Below, piece by piece: positions 50,438-62,112 of a DNA stretch of 64,000 nucleotides. The notes below the pieces were generated by a model that saw only the letters and a program-made list of their open reading frames with translations, had not been told where the DNA came from and searched no databases. Made by a program: the position numbers and the translations under genes. Position 1 is the stretch's first letter. Each line of letters begins with the position of its first letter. Origin of the DNA: Epiperipatus broadwayi (taxonomy: Eukaryota; Onychophora; Udeonychophora; Euonychophora; Peripatidae); the NCBI GenBank assembly GCA_028023455.1, contig JAQFVV010006221.1, positions 7,237,011 to 7,301,010 of the forward strand, in the 5' to 3' direction.

Positions 50438-51179
50438 AACAGTTTTTAAACACTTGATATCACCATTTCTTATGCTTACACAAGATATTACAATAATAAC
50501 TCTAACCGTACAATAGTTTTATTCAGAGCAAGTCATAATAATCAATTAACACTAGAAGGTTTGTGCATCAAATCCTTATCAAGTACCTACTTATCCAAGA
50601 TCCTCAGACTAGTTTCTAACTTATGGCTTTCATAAATGAGGAGGCTGGGATCTGGGAGCACTGTGTCTAGATCTTTGAATTTAATGCAACCATTCAGCTG
50701 CCATCTTTTATCTTTTTAGTTAACTATAAAGCGATGAGTCCAGAATGAAAACAATGTTTTCAATTCAAGCTCATTTGCTTGTATAGATATAGAGATCCTG
50801 GACAAAAGATGATTGTGATTATGGTTATTAAAAAGCCAAAGAGATCAAAGTGTATAGATACTGAACTGGGTTCAGATCTGTATGACTGTACAAGCAAATG
50901 ATCTGGGATTGAAAACATTATTGAGTTTTCATTTTGGACTTACAGCTTTATAGTTAACTAAAAAGGCAAATGGCAGCTGCTGGATTCTAAAATGTAGGTG
51001 CGGTGCTCTCAGATCCAAGCCACCTTACTGGTGAAGGCCCACTAAAAACTAGTCTAGAATATTGGATGAGTATGCACTAGCTAGGAATTTTGATGCATAA
51101 ACCTTCTAATACCCATTAATTATCAAAGCTTGTACTAGGTGGCATTAGTGTATGAGAGTTGTTATTTTAACAATTTTTA
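50438..51179. mobile_element. Palindromic repeat family, copy 6, in a CCDC34-like intron
   Basis: Two arms of the family face each other. An imperfect flanking repeat, AACAGTTTTTA (50438-50448) and AACAATTTTTA (51169-51179), may be the target duplication. The left arm keeps a hammerhead-like layout on the minus strand (50601-50642) with stem I halves TCCTCA and TGAGGA that pair perfectly, but its CTGANGA box reads TTTATGA. The right arm is more decayed. Confidence 0.8.
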
Positions 51180-51231
51180 TTCTCAACTTTCTCATTATTG
51201 TATTCTGTATTAGTTTTCTTTTATTGTTTAG

Positions 51232-51371
51232 ATCCTAAATTGCAAGTTCTGTTATTAAATCTTTATTATTTTAACTTTCTTAACAATGAATATAAGAACA
51301 ACCCAATTTTTGAATCCTATTTTATTGAGTTTGATAATAGAATCAATAAAATTTTATTAGTTATTTTCTGA
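51232..51371 (+). CDS. Candidate last exon of the CCDC34-like gene
   Basis: After an excellent pyrimidine tract (TTTTCTTTTATTGTTTAG) there is an open segment. It completes the one-base codon left by the 50171 donor (G|AT, Asp) and runs 45 further codons to TGA at 51369. It reads PKLQVLLLNLYYFNFLNNE..., with an AATAAA at about 51344. Phase and acceptor fit, but the peptide does not resemble the conserved CCDC34 tail (NPxPW region). It could be an alternative end or chance in AT-rich DNA. Confidence 0.3.
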
Positions 51372-51807
51372 ATTTATTATAGAAGGAAAATAGAAGGTAT
51401 GTGAGATATTTATTCCACCAATGGCTTTGAATAATATTTTTCATAATTGCATGAATTTAAATAAAGTTGTACTATAAGGATAAATCTATTGTTTCCTGAA
51501 AAGGAAAATTAGATCTTGAATAACATATAAAAGGATATATTGTCTTAACTAAAATTAGATACGTGAAGATTAATGATGTATGAGGGTCAGATGTAGTGAA
51601 TGAAAGAGAAGAATCTCTGATATATATTAAGAAAGAACTTTGTGAAAGGGGGGGGGATGGATGACAATTGAGGTTGAAGAGATATAATTCTCACTTTTAA
51701 TGAAAGAGCTTATGTTTATTTAGTAACGTATTTGTGAAAAAGATTGTTGTAGGCTGTGTGTATAATAAAAGAGCTTTTATCGAAATGTGTATTCATCAAG
51801 CTAAATA

Positions 51808-51946
51808 ATTCATTAGTTTTTTTTTTTTTTTAAGTGTCATAGCATCGGCCGGGACACAAATACGCAACCCGGGCAATTGCCTGCAAGTGCAAGACAGTCG
51901 CGCTGACTTCTCGACCACCAATGCAAGACAATGATTCATTAGTTTT
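51808..51946 (-). mobile_element. tRNA-Gly-derived SINE, copy 3, with target-site duplication
   Basis: The SINE at about 51821-51933 reads on the minus strand from GCATTGGTGGTCGAGAAGTC to CCCGGCCGATGCTATGACAC, followed by poly(A) (a T-run on the plus strand). The direct repeat ATTCATTAGTTTT is present at 51808-51820 and 51934-51946, proving insertion by target-primed reverse transcription. The anticodon region has drifted. Confidence 0.9.
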
Positions 51947-52042
51947 CAGTAATAATTGAAAATAATACAAATGTCATAATTTAAAAGATCTTTTGAGAGA
52001 GTAGTCAAAGGAATAGTGTTATAATAATAGTTTAAATTACTA

Positions 52043-52195
52043 AACATCACATGATCACTGATAAAAGCCACAAGCTAAAAACTAGTCTGGGGATATTGGA
52101 TGAGTAGGTACTAGATAGGGATTTTATGCACAAGCCTTCTGCAATGCATTGATTACTCTGGCTTGCACTGAGTTTTGCCTGTTTTAATAACAATA
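52043..52195 (+). repeat. Palindromic repeat family, copy 7 (fragment)
   Basis: The extended terminus AACATCACATGATCAC is joined directly to TGATAAAAGCCACAAGC and AAAACTAGTCTGGGGATATT. Stem I of the hammerhead-like motif is therefore lost. It ends GAGTTTTGCCTGTTTTA. A G-run of ten lies just downstream at about 52241. Confidence 0.75.
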
Positions 52196-52439
52196 TTTTC
52201 TGAAACATACTAAAAATAGAAATATGATTGAATAAACATGGGGGGGGGGGTAATTTGTGTGATAAAAAAAAAGTCTTGAGTTTTGAGACATTTTACTAAG
52301 TAAATCAATAGGAAGATTATAACTGATATATTAAAAAATTATATAGATGTGAGAAATACAGAGAATAACTTTACCACAGTGAAGTAAAACAGTAATTTTG
52401 ATGAAATCAGCTACATAGAGAAACCTTTGTAATGCAAGA

Positions 52440-53480
52440 CAAGGCCAGACTATCTTTGAGATTTTTGTTACATGGTAAAACTACTTAAATTGATTGAATC
52501 AGAAATTTTACAAAGTATTGGAGTGGGATCAATAAAAATTCTTGCCACAGCATGTCAACTGATTTTGAACAACATATGCAAACTATTTATATCTCTTGCA
52601 ATATATGTAAGTGAAATAATGCTAAAGGTAATTTAAAACAGATTAGAGCTATATGCTTTGAAAGCTCAAAAATCAACACGTTATTTTTAACGAGCACTGG
52701 ATAATTGAGGAAGTCAGAGAATACTATAAAGAAGTATTTATATGCTCTATTTATAACAACAAAGCTTTTTATTTAGTTGAATAGACTAAATTATAGAATT
52801 TTTTTAAGAAAATGGATATACCAGAAAAACTACAATTAAATACAAGGTATGATGAAACAAACTGTTTTTAGATTGGTAAAGAATTAGAAAGTACTGGAAA
52901 TTGTCATTCCACCTATTTTACAAATGCTGAATGTGTAATAAGCAAATCTTGTTTGCCCATGTAATTATGTTTAGTTGTGGAGAAGATTGTGATGGCAGAG
53001 ATACGGAATTCATCTATAGATTTTTATTTTTGGATCATTCTACAGCAACAAAGAATCCATCAGTCATGAATTTGGTCACATGCTGATATAGGAAAAGCTT
53101 CAAATAATCTTGGAAAAAGATTTTAAATGTAGGATATATTTTTAAAAATGAAGAAAGGATTGTTCAAATTGGAATATTTTCTGTGATCTCTCTGAAAGTT
53201 GGATACAGAAAAAGAATAAGAAAGATATTGATATTTGTAAATATTGAGATGGCACAGATTTTTAAGAATACCACCAATAATAAAGAACATGAACAAATTG
53301 ATATTCAGCCAGATTAGATCTGAAGTTTGACCAAGTTTTAAATTATAAGGCAATATAATGAATTAGAAAATTGTTCAGTGAGGAAAGATGGTCAGCAACA
53401 AAATGGAATCTATATAAAATCTAAATAGAAAATAAATAATTCTGATGAAATATTTATTTATAAGATTTCCAGGAGCTGAT
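52440..53480 (+). pseudogene. Non-LTR reverse transcriptase remnant
   Basis: The plus strand around 52735-52850 reads YKEVFICSIYNNKAFYLVE and then FFKKMDIPEKL with RYDETNCF. This matches the segment after RT motif A in arthropod elements (CFIDFxKAFDSV...LRKMGIPEKLVxxIxxLYxxxxC). IGKELES then corresponds to the VGNELTE stretch. No intact YADD box is visible, and stops are numerous. Open frames on the opposite strand at 53123-53353 are shadows. Confidence 0.55.
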
Positions 53481-54070
53481 AGCATTTAATATAAATAATA
53501 ACATTATTTACTGATAGTCTCCATTTATTAGCAATACTGCTTCTGTTTTAAGAATTTTCACTTTTTTTTTTGGGATAGCTCAGAAGATCCTCTCCAGATG
53601 GAGTTTCACCTATCGGGATATCATAAAAACACTCAGAGGAACATGAATGGAGTTGTATTTCGAGTCAGCATTTAATTTAGTTTTGAGTTTTTATTAACGA
53701 TAATACTTAAATAAGGCTAACCTTAGTACCTGCACCTTGAGTGCTGCATTTATTACAAGAGAGACCTCTACAAATCTTGCTTAGAAAGTAATCATCCTAT
53801 TACAATCTAAAACATAGCGCTTGTAAATTTATTTATAAAGCAAAGAAAAAATAGATCTCTAAATTATTATAATTGTAATTATTTTTTATATTATAAAGTA
53901 ATCTGTTTTGGTGATTAAGTAAAGACGTACAATGAGTTTATATTACATTTAAATATATTTTTATTTATCCTAATAACGATCATTTACTGAATACAAGCTT
54001 TACTATTTCTTAATATAAAAATAAATGACTATTACTTAAAAGAGTGCAATTATTTGGCAATTGATTTTCC
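53480..54070. other. Stretch downstream of the minus-strand terminal exon
   Basis: AT-rich. On the minus strand an AATAAA (53965-53960) lies about 110 bp after the stop at 54076 and could be the polyadenylation signal of that gene. Confidence 0.4.
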
Positions 54071-54075
54071 TGAGA

Positions 54076-54147
54076 TTACAAGGCATTGGCTCTTTTTTCC
54101 AAAATATCATCGGGGTTAGTTGCGTAATACTCTGGCTTATGTCCTTT
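54076..54147 (-). CDS. Terminal coding exon of an unidentified small protein
   Basis: Reading on the minus strand, a strong acceptor (TTTTTTATTCTTTTAG) is followed by 23 codons and TAA. The peptide starts KGHKPEYYATNPDD and ends LEKRANAL. Its mixed composition, with Pro, His, Tyr and Asp and higher GC than the flanks, is unlike the Asn/Ile/Lys-rich chance frames around it. Phase 0 is the frame that gives this tail; another frame hits a stop at once. It resembles the soluble tail of a small mitochondrial or ER membrane protein, but I do not recognise the family, so no function is proposed. Upstream exons should lie at higher coordinates, possibly beginning at 59970. Confidence 0.5.
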   Translation of the reverse strand, partial: KGHKPEYYATNPDDILEKRANAL

Positions 54148-54891
54148 CTAAAAGAATAAAAAAGTAATTATATATACATGTGTAATAGTAATTACAATTA
54201 CAATATATGCAAATAAACATTAGGCAAATTTTTTTAGTACATCCTATTACTTATATTGAAATTCAACACATCATTTTAAGAATATATAGACCATTATTCT
54301 ATCACAACCTTTAGTACACTGACGAAGCTGTTTAACTAATATGTATATATAATGTGCGAGAATTGGTCCGTTATTTTAATTGGACAGTGATCAAACAATC
54401 TTAAAACTTATATTTGCAATAGAAAGCATTAAAATCCACCCATTGTTTACTTAAACATAGACAGACATGCATATAAACACACACATATACCTATGCATTT
54501 TAAACAAATGAGATCTAAGGCAATTGATTCAAGGAAGTGAAAAATAGATTTCAAAGCTAATAAATCTTTAAGAAATTAAAACAAAGTGAATTCAGTTCTA
54601 CGAGGAGAAAATACAGATACAGATTAGCTTAATACAAAATTTTCACTTTGAATTAATTGTTGAGACTACAACACTTTTAAAATATAATCATTGTTTATTT
54701 ATATGAAGACTAGATGCACCAGTGTACATGGAACGAATATAAAATATATTAGTTAATTAAATGAAATACATATAAAGTAAATATAACTATTTGTCTACAT
54801 AGCTGTTTAATATTTCAATCAAAAGATTGGTTTTCGTAAGGAAAAAAATAGTCCTTTGGTTAAAACTGTATTTTGCTTTTTATTATTATAG

Positions 54892-55211
54892 TAAACTAAT
54901 AATCAGCATTAAGCTAATGCGCATGCGCTTTGTGGATTTTAACAATAAATGAATATTCTCAAATACAAGATAAAGTGTTTGTGAAAGAATAGAACGAATC
55001 ACCTATTCTTTCAACCCAAACGTTTAAGTATGGGCTCTCATTTTCAGATATTTAAGATTTGCCCATATTTAAACATTTGGGTTGAAACAATAGGTGATTC
55101 ATTCTATTCTTTCACAAAGACTTTATCTTGTATTTGAGAAATGAGAGTATTCATTTATTGTTAAAATCCACAAAGCACGTGTGCATTAGTTTAACACTGA
55201 TTATTAGTTTA
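54892..55211. repeat. Foldback element, about 320 bp
   Basis: The left arm (TAAACTAATAATCAG, CTTTGTGGATTTTAACAATA, CAAATACAAGATAAAGT) and the right arm (ACTTTATCTTGTATTTG, TATTGTTAAAATCCACAAAG, CTGATTATTAGTTTA) are complementary over about 145 bp with few mismatches. The inner ends are CCTATTCTTTCAACCC and GGGTTGAAACAATAGG. No ORF was found. Confidence 0.85.
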
Positions 55212-55449
55212 TTACAATTCAAAAACATTGCGCTATATAAAATAAATATCTCATTTTTATTATTATAAAATACACTGCAGAAGTATAATTATTGTCTTTT
55301 ATTTTGCTGTTTAAAGTGTAAAATATTTTTGAATACTGACGATCTCTATCATCACATATCAACTCTCACAAAGATATAGGTTTTTCTAGGGGCAAATTAG
55401 CATATCACATGATTTTTTCAGATTACTATACTACAATTAGGGATTTCAC

Positions 55450-56035
55450 TTTTCTGTACTCTAGTGCCATCTATTGTCAGCTTGAATAATACACAAATTC
55501 CATATAGTAGTGTAATTGACTTTTGTTTTTATTAGTGAGGATTTTGGATTCCAAGCTGGAATCAATGCAGTTGTATGTTTGATAATCATTTTTAGTTTCG
55601 TTCTTTCAGGAATAAAAGACTGAAATTCCAAAAAAATCTAAGGTTTTGAATCCAAACCAGTCTGCTTGCATAGTTAGTTATATAGATCTAATATCACTTG
55701 CAATAAACTTTAGTAATGTCAGTTTTATAATCTGACATTTTATCATCAATTATATATTTTAATAATCTGTTATACTCTAAGTGTATACATTTTTTATTCT
55801 CTGGCAAGGAATGTTAATGCCAACACAACATTACTGGTTCTTTCAACTCTTTGACAGTATAACCAGAGTATTTCTCCTCTCTCTTTAGCACCATCTATTG
55901 TAAGTGTCAGTAATCAGTAGTTATTCAATGGTAGTTCTATTTGAATCCTAAGTTCTTTATTGCAAAAATAAAAAAAACTGATATTTGATAACCATTGATT
56001 ACTGGAAGCTTGCAGTAGATGGCGGTAGAATAGAA
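55450..56035. repeat. Diverged palindromic-family relatives
   Basis: At 55865-56035, GCACCATCTATTGTAAGTGT with AATCAGTAG faces CCATTGATTACTGGAAGCTT and GCAGTAGATGGCGG. These recall the family's outer blocks (GTGCCACT...AATCAATGG). A similar piece lies at 55450-55690. Homology is weak. Confidence 0.35.
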
Positions 56036-56335
56036 GGAAAAAATGGTATAGTTATAATGTAATAAGCTGAAGAATTCAAATGAGGATGTCCTAGTAGTAG
56101 CATTCCTAACCAAAGAAAAAATGATGCATACAAATTAGAATAAAATTGAGATTACTAAAAAATATAATTACTGACTTGCTATGCAAAGTAGATTCAAAAT
56201 CTTAGGGTTCTTTAAATTTTAGGCCACTTCTTGATAATAAAAAAGAAGTAAATATGGTTTCCAGATATGCAACTGCTTTAATTTCAGCTTTAAATCCTAT
56301 ATTTTCACTGATAAAGTCAACGTCTAGAAACTGTT

Positions 56336-56366
56336 GTGTACACACACACACACACATATATATATA
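56336..56366. repeat. (CA)n(TA)n microsatellite
   Basis: A run of CA dinucleotides passes into TA dinucleotides. The minus-strand frame 56317-56532 runs through it. Confidence 0.85.
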
Positions 56367-56569
56367 TTACTGTATTTATTGAAGACAAATAAAGGTGTGT
56401 GTGCAAGTTTTTAATACTAATATGTAAAGTACTCCAGAAATAAAATAGGTAATTAAGTATGCAGAAAGAAATAAAACTTACTGAAAATAGTAACAGACTA
56501 ATTTGCATGTTAATGAAAGTTACTTTACGCAAATTAGCAAAAGTGATAAAGGATCTGCAGAAGAATTAA

Positions 56570-59420
56570 GAAGAGTTGTCAAGTGTGCAAGAGCAGGTGC
56601 CTAATGGTATAAAGTGCAAGTTAAGTCAAATATAAAGCAATGGAGGAAGAAGAACAAAAGTAAACTAGTGGAAAATTAAGCTAGCAAATGTAAAGTTGAT
56701 TCTGGAAATAAATAAAGAAGAGCTCTAGTCAAGAATCTATTTGGACTAGCTCTGATATAATGTGTGTGAGTGGAAAGGTGCTTGCAAAATAAAGACTTTA
56801 AATATATATATATATATTAATCTCTCAGTAGATTATGAAGTTTATGGAGATCTAAGTGATCTTATATTCAACTAGCAAGTTCAAACACTAATCATACTAA
56901 TGACAATTATTATTTCAGAGTAAATAAACTCTTGAAATTCTATTAAACATTTGTTGTGTTCATTATTTATTTATATATATTTATTCAGCTGCCAACTGAC
57001 TGTATGGTCCTGAATATACTAGAAACCAATTTGAAGGTGGAGATTGAATTACATAATTATCTAGCAACCCCTGATTTCTCAAGCTTGCAATAAATGATAC
57101 CAGAATAAAGAGAAAATAAATTATCTGATTAGATGCAAACTGCCAACCTTACCATCTACACTATTTATGATTAGTAACACATAATATTCATGTTAATAAA
57201 GTGGTAGTAGCTTGTTTATAACTAATCTATGGAAATATATTTTATTTGCATTATCTGTGTTTAAAGAATTCTTGCAATGTTAAATGCTTCATGAAAAACA
57301 AGAATGGTTATAAGCCCATTTTAATATCCTTATGCTAAGTAGCAACATCACACTTTGAAAATAAAATATTTCATTATAAGTTAATCATGAATATATTAAT
57401 TACTACCATGTTAACATAAACCATGGATATTTTGAACTATACTTTAACTGACCAGGCTGACAGTTTGCTCATGCTACAAATATTTTCTGATAATTTGAAC
57501 TGTTTATTTTATGTTATGAAAACTTTTGAAAATGTTTAATTCAATGCAGCAGAGAATGAAAATTCTATTTTATTTTATTTATTATAATGAGGTTAATTTA
57601 TATATATTGTAGGGTATTGAATTCAAACCCTACATAACTGTTTCCCACAAATACTTCAGAATGCTGGAGAAATATCTCTTTGTTTAATTGTTTATTAATC
57701 AAAGACAAAACAACACATATTTTAAATATCTATTAGCTATATAACAAGCATATATAAACAGTGTCTGTGGATATAGACTACTCAATAAATATTTTGTGTG
57801 ATTTTGATTAACCTTCAAAATTAATTAATTTATATTTAATAAATTCTGCTATTCTTTCTATAATAATAATAATTTAATTCTACTAATCTTACTAATTTGT
57901 TTTCTGAATTTTGAGTTGTTCAGATTATTTTGTAATAGGCAGGTTTTGTATATTTGTATGAATATCTGTGTGTGCTTGTATTTGTAGAGATAGACTTACA
58001 ATTACACATAATTTAAAAGAAAGTGTTTTATTCTAAATCATTTTTGTAATTTCTTTATAAAAGCTATATTGTTTATAAAGAATTATATATATATATTTTA
58101 TTTTGTCTGAAAAAGGTTAGAAGAATTTCACATAAAATGTCCAGCTGACATTTTTTTGGTCAGAGATTAATTAAAAATAAATGAAGTTCATTTTTAGACT
58201 TGAGAAGGGCCATGTGGTAATACATAAACGAAGAGTCATTAATCAGCCATTGGAATTAATTAGAAATAATGATCATTTTGGGGACCAGACTCAACAATTA
58301 ATTTTAGAAAAGTTGACAATTTTGAAAGATTTTAATTAGATGGTTTAATTGGTAAAAGCCATATTTTTTGTTGAAAGATCACAAACATACTAACTTGTAT
58401 AAAAAGGCTGACAATAAGTTTGTTAGAGGTGAGATTAAATTAGATTGCAGGAGGAGAATAAGCTAAAGTTTTGAAGAGAAATAAACTAGATTTGTTTTGG
58501 AGAAATCTTTACATTAATATGAGGGACTAGATAAGATATTTATTTTGTCTGGGGTTCATCAGGTCATCCAAGACACCAATGCACATCTGAAGAGTTTGAA
58601 CCCAAAGTATTAAACATCTGATGACTGATTGCTAAAAATAAGAAAGAAACTGATTGCTCACCTGTATTTTTAAATCCAAAATGAAGATAAGTAAAAATTG
58701 CTGAAATTTGTTAAACCATGCTATTTAATTTATGCCATTTGCTAAGTTTACACCCAAAGCAGAATGCTAAATATATGAAAAACAGCAAATATCCAGGGTC
58801 TATTAAAAAGTAATTATACTGAGAAGAATGAAGAAACAATTCCACTCCAAAATGATTTTTATAGAGGGAACTGATTTGACCATCATCATCGTAGTAAAGA
58901 ATTGCTAGCCCAAACCAAGAAAATAGGACTGTTCCAGTAAATGCTATAATTAATTGGTAAATATACACATGTTACAGATTGGTGTGTGGCTGCTGTCAAA
59001 TTATAAACATTCAACAAGCTGAATTTAAAATCATGGGACTCTGTGAAATCGTGCTTCAAAAGAAGAGCTAGTAATATGAATTTTAATTATATTTTTATAT
59101 ATCAGTGACTATTAACAAATCTTATAATAACAAATCTCTTTATTATTTTTTTATCTCTGAATCTTAAAATGAAAATTAATTATAAAGAAGATTTTCAGTA
59201 ATAACAGCTATTGCTTTATTGATTGATATTATATATTCAGAAATTATTACACTATCCATTTATTGATGTATTTATTTTTATAAAATGTATTATTGTATAT
59301 TAATTTCAAAATTATGAAATGTTGATTTATATTGTATATCAAAAGAGTTTAATAATATTTTATTCATAATGGGAATTAACATATACACACACATATTAAT
59401 ACAATTATCATTACTTTTAC
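56570..59420. other. Stretch without a recognised gene, possibly introns of the minus-strand gene
   Basis: I searched the minus strand for exons linking 59970 to 54147. The open frame 58968-58711 encodes two hydrophobic segments (FTGTVLFSWFGLAILYY and YLLFFIYLAFCFGC) but its splice phase does not fit cleanly. A 39-bp piece ending CAG|GTGAGC at about 58670 is another weak possibility. Confidence 0.3.
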
Positions 59421-59464
59421 CTGTATATTTGTTGAGTATGGTTGTAGAAAGTTTAGTAATAACC
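59421..59464 (-). CDS. Tentative second exon of the minus-strand gene
   Basis: A 44-bp segment lies between a weak acceptor (GAAAG|G) and a good donor (ACAG|GTAAAAG). It would extend MAAK from 59970 in phase as K-VITKLSTTILNKYT. The polypyrimidine tract is poor, so this may be chance. Confidence 0.2.
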
Positions 59465-59726
59465 CTTTCAACGATTATTATTTAATTGGCCGAATGAGTT
59501 AAAAATCAAAACTTTTAATTGGCCAACTCACAACTTTAACAAAATCTATTGTTAAAATAGATTCACTTTTAATAATATAAATACGTTAGTTTCATTTGTA
59601 AAAAGTATATTACTAATTTGTCAGATTACTAAAGTAAACGAAAGTCTTTTCAAAAATAAAATTTGATTTATAATTTAAAAAATATTCAATTGCGGTGAAA
59701 TAAAAGTAACCGCTATTCAAACAATC

Positions 59727-59757
59727 AAAAAAGATTGCTGACGCAATCTTTTTTTTT
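59727..59757. terminator. Perfect hairpin AAAAAAGATTGC-TGAC-GCAATCTTTTTT
   Basis: A 12-bp perfect stem with a 4-base loop ends in a T-run, about 200 bp inside the candidate first intron of the minus-strand gene. It resembles a Pol III or intrinsic-style stop in shape, but no transcript ending here is known. The type is only the closest label available. Confidence 0.35.
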
Positions 59758-59956
59758 TCACTTTAACGTTATGATAAATATGTAGCAATAAATAAATAAT
59801 TCTTGGTAATATTTTAACTATTTTTCTAAAATAATTTGATTTTTAGTATTATTTTATCAATAATAATTTGTAATTCAATTCAAATATTGTTTAAAATGTT
59901 GTAAACATTCGTTTATCATTTTCGTAATAAAAATCAAAACGAACGTAACTTTTTAC

Positions 59957-59970
59957 TTTTTGGCAGCCAT
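59957..59970 (-). CDS. Candidate first coding exon (MAAK-) of an unidentified minus-strand gene
   Basis: On the minus strand GGGAAATGGCTGCC gives an ATG in a strong translation-start context. After ATG GCT GCC AAA AA comes GTAAAAAG, a plausible donor. The upstream leader (CTTTTTGGCTGTCC at about 60005-59990) starts with a pyrimidine run reminiscent of 5' terminal oligopyrimidine leaders. The surrounding 60-150 bp is notably less AT-rich, as expected of a housekeeping promoter and 5'UTR. The connection to the terminal exon at 54147 is inferred from strand and proximity only. Confidence 0.35.
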
Positions 59971-60059
59971 TTCCCTTTCTGACAGAAGTTGGACAGCCAA
60001 AAAGATTCAAGAAAAGGTGGTGAGGAGGTGGTGCTTTGGGTTTGTTTGACATATATGGT

Positions 60060-61650
60060 CATTTTTATTGATTTTTTACTTTAAAATAATTCTGAAGAGG
60101 GCACCATCTTACAGAACTTTTGATTTTCTTTCGAGTGACGTATATGTATACGTGGGATAAAAAGTAGCTGATTTAGAGTGACATCAAATCTACTCATTTT
60201 TTTATGAGTCAGGCAGTTGAAAGATTAAGAGAGTTGAATTTTTAGGGAAATGCTTAGTGATCTCCATTGGTAAAAAGGGAGTTAGGTAATTTGACACTCA
60301 TTTCCGCAAGCGTTGTTATGTTTTTATAATATGACTAACATTTCTTTCTTTAATTAGTTTATATATATATTATGTTTAAATTTATAAAGGTGAAATATAT
60401 GTTATAGCAATAGGCATGTGTGTGCATACATAGAATGTTTTTTTTTTTTTAAATGTTTTAGGATATAAAATTTTACTTATTCACTGTAGAAATTAATGTG
60501 TGCACATTATACTACGATATAAACATTGGATACATATCATTAAAGGAAAAGGGGGAAGAGTATTAATAGTATGATTTTAAATATAAACAATTGCTCATTA
60601 TTATTTATATAAATTTTTTTACATGTGTCTTTTTAATATGTATATTTTATCAGTCATTAATAAATGTTAATTTGTTGTTTTTATTAAAAGAGGGTATATC
60701 TTTATTAAGAATTATTTTTTGTCTTATTAATTATGATCATTCATCATCACTAATCAATATTAATCAGGCCACAATTTAGATATAATGTTAGGCAAATAAT
60801 TATAGGTTTATAAAAAGCTAAATTTTATGTTGTGAGATTAGTTCTAAAACTGTGGATGGAAGGATCTTATCACCATCAGCAGCATTATCATTTTTATTAT
60901 TATGAATAGACAGATTAAATAAATGAGTCTAATAGCCATAGATAGAAATAATGATTCTCACTATGTTGTTTGTGATATATATATATAGAAAGACATGACT
61001 ACCATGCAGCATCTGATAAATCTATAAATCTGATAAATCCATAAATCTATATGTGCTTAAACTGAACTAGTATCATATATAAAAATATTATTGAGAATTT
61101 ATAAGATTGAAGTCTTATAGTTTTTATTTGCACAATTAAAGTATAAGGATGTCTTTTCCCTTCATACAAGTGCATATGTTACAAATATTGTACCAAGTCA
61201 GTTTGAACCAGGTACACAAATGAATAAGTACATATCTAGGTTTAAACAAGCTAGTGGTGCCCAGATAAAATACATATAAGTAAACTGAATAAAAAAGAAA
61301 TAAGCATTTGATTTCCTTTTTTTTAAAGTTTGATGATATTTAATATTTAACTTTTGATATTTTGATCAGTTACAAACAGTGTGGACTATGAATGTGTTTT
61401 ATATATGTGAAAAAAGAAAAAGAGATGATTCTTTGTTGAAAGAATATATTATTAGAAATAAATATAATTTCACTGTATTTGATGCTATTTTGTTTATTCA
61501 GTTAAACTGGCTAGTATATTTTAAATAGTTACAATGGCTTCCAACGTCTGGAGTCTTAAGAGAATACATGCTAATAATATTTATTTGGTTACAATAAATT
61601 AAACTAATAATGACCAATTATTATAAATAGTTATTTGATTACAATATATA
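60060..61650. other. AT-rich intergenic stretch
   Basis: No gene was recognised. The open frame 60591-60779 is Ile/Leu/Phe-rich and low-complexity. Confidence 0.5.
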
Positions 61651-61652
61651 TC

Positions 61653-61872
61653 GATGGCTTTGCTCATGTTATTAGATTAAAAGACTGTAATGCAGTTGAT
61701 AATTAAAATATACTTAAATAATATTTATATGAATTAATATTACACGAGTGTAATGTGTTTTTAATACAAAAATGTTGTAAGTCATTTTTAACTGCTGTTG
61801 ATATTCTTTAAATATATTTTAATTATCAACTACGTTACATTGTTTTATTTTACTAATATGAGCAAAGCCGAC
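61653..61872. repeat. MITE-like element with about 55-bp inverted ends
   Basis: The left end GGCTTTGCTCATGTTATTAG through GTTGATAATTAAAATAT is mirrored at 61813-61870, where ATATTTTAATTATCAAC runs to CTAATATGAGCAAAGCC. A further end-like fragment, GACTTTGCTCGTGTTA, follows at 61877, and GTTGATAATTAAAATATATG recurs at about 63232. Confidence 0.75.
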
Positions 61873-62112
61873 TCATGACTTTGCTCGTGTTAAATATAAA
61901 ATATATATCTAATTTATATATATAAATGATATTTTCTGAGCAGTAGAAATTTTTAATGCTTTATTATCTAAACTCTATTTTTGATATATGGAAGACCAAA
62001 TAAAAATTTCTGTTACTCATTTTCTCCATTTTTCTGACTGTCTCTTCATAAGTTTGATGAAATATATTTATGTATTCCACTTTCAAACTCTAGCTGTACT
62101 CTCATGCTAGTA

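Noticed and set aside
58711-58968. Minus-strand frame with two hydrophobic segments (FTGTVLFSWFGLAILYY)
   Set aside because: It has an acceptor-like TTATAG before it, but the phase does not join the candidate first exon and no family is recognisable.
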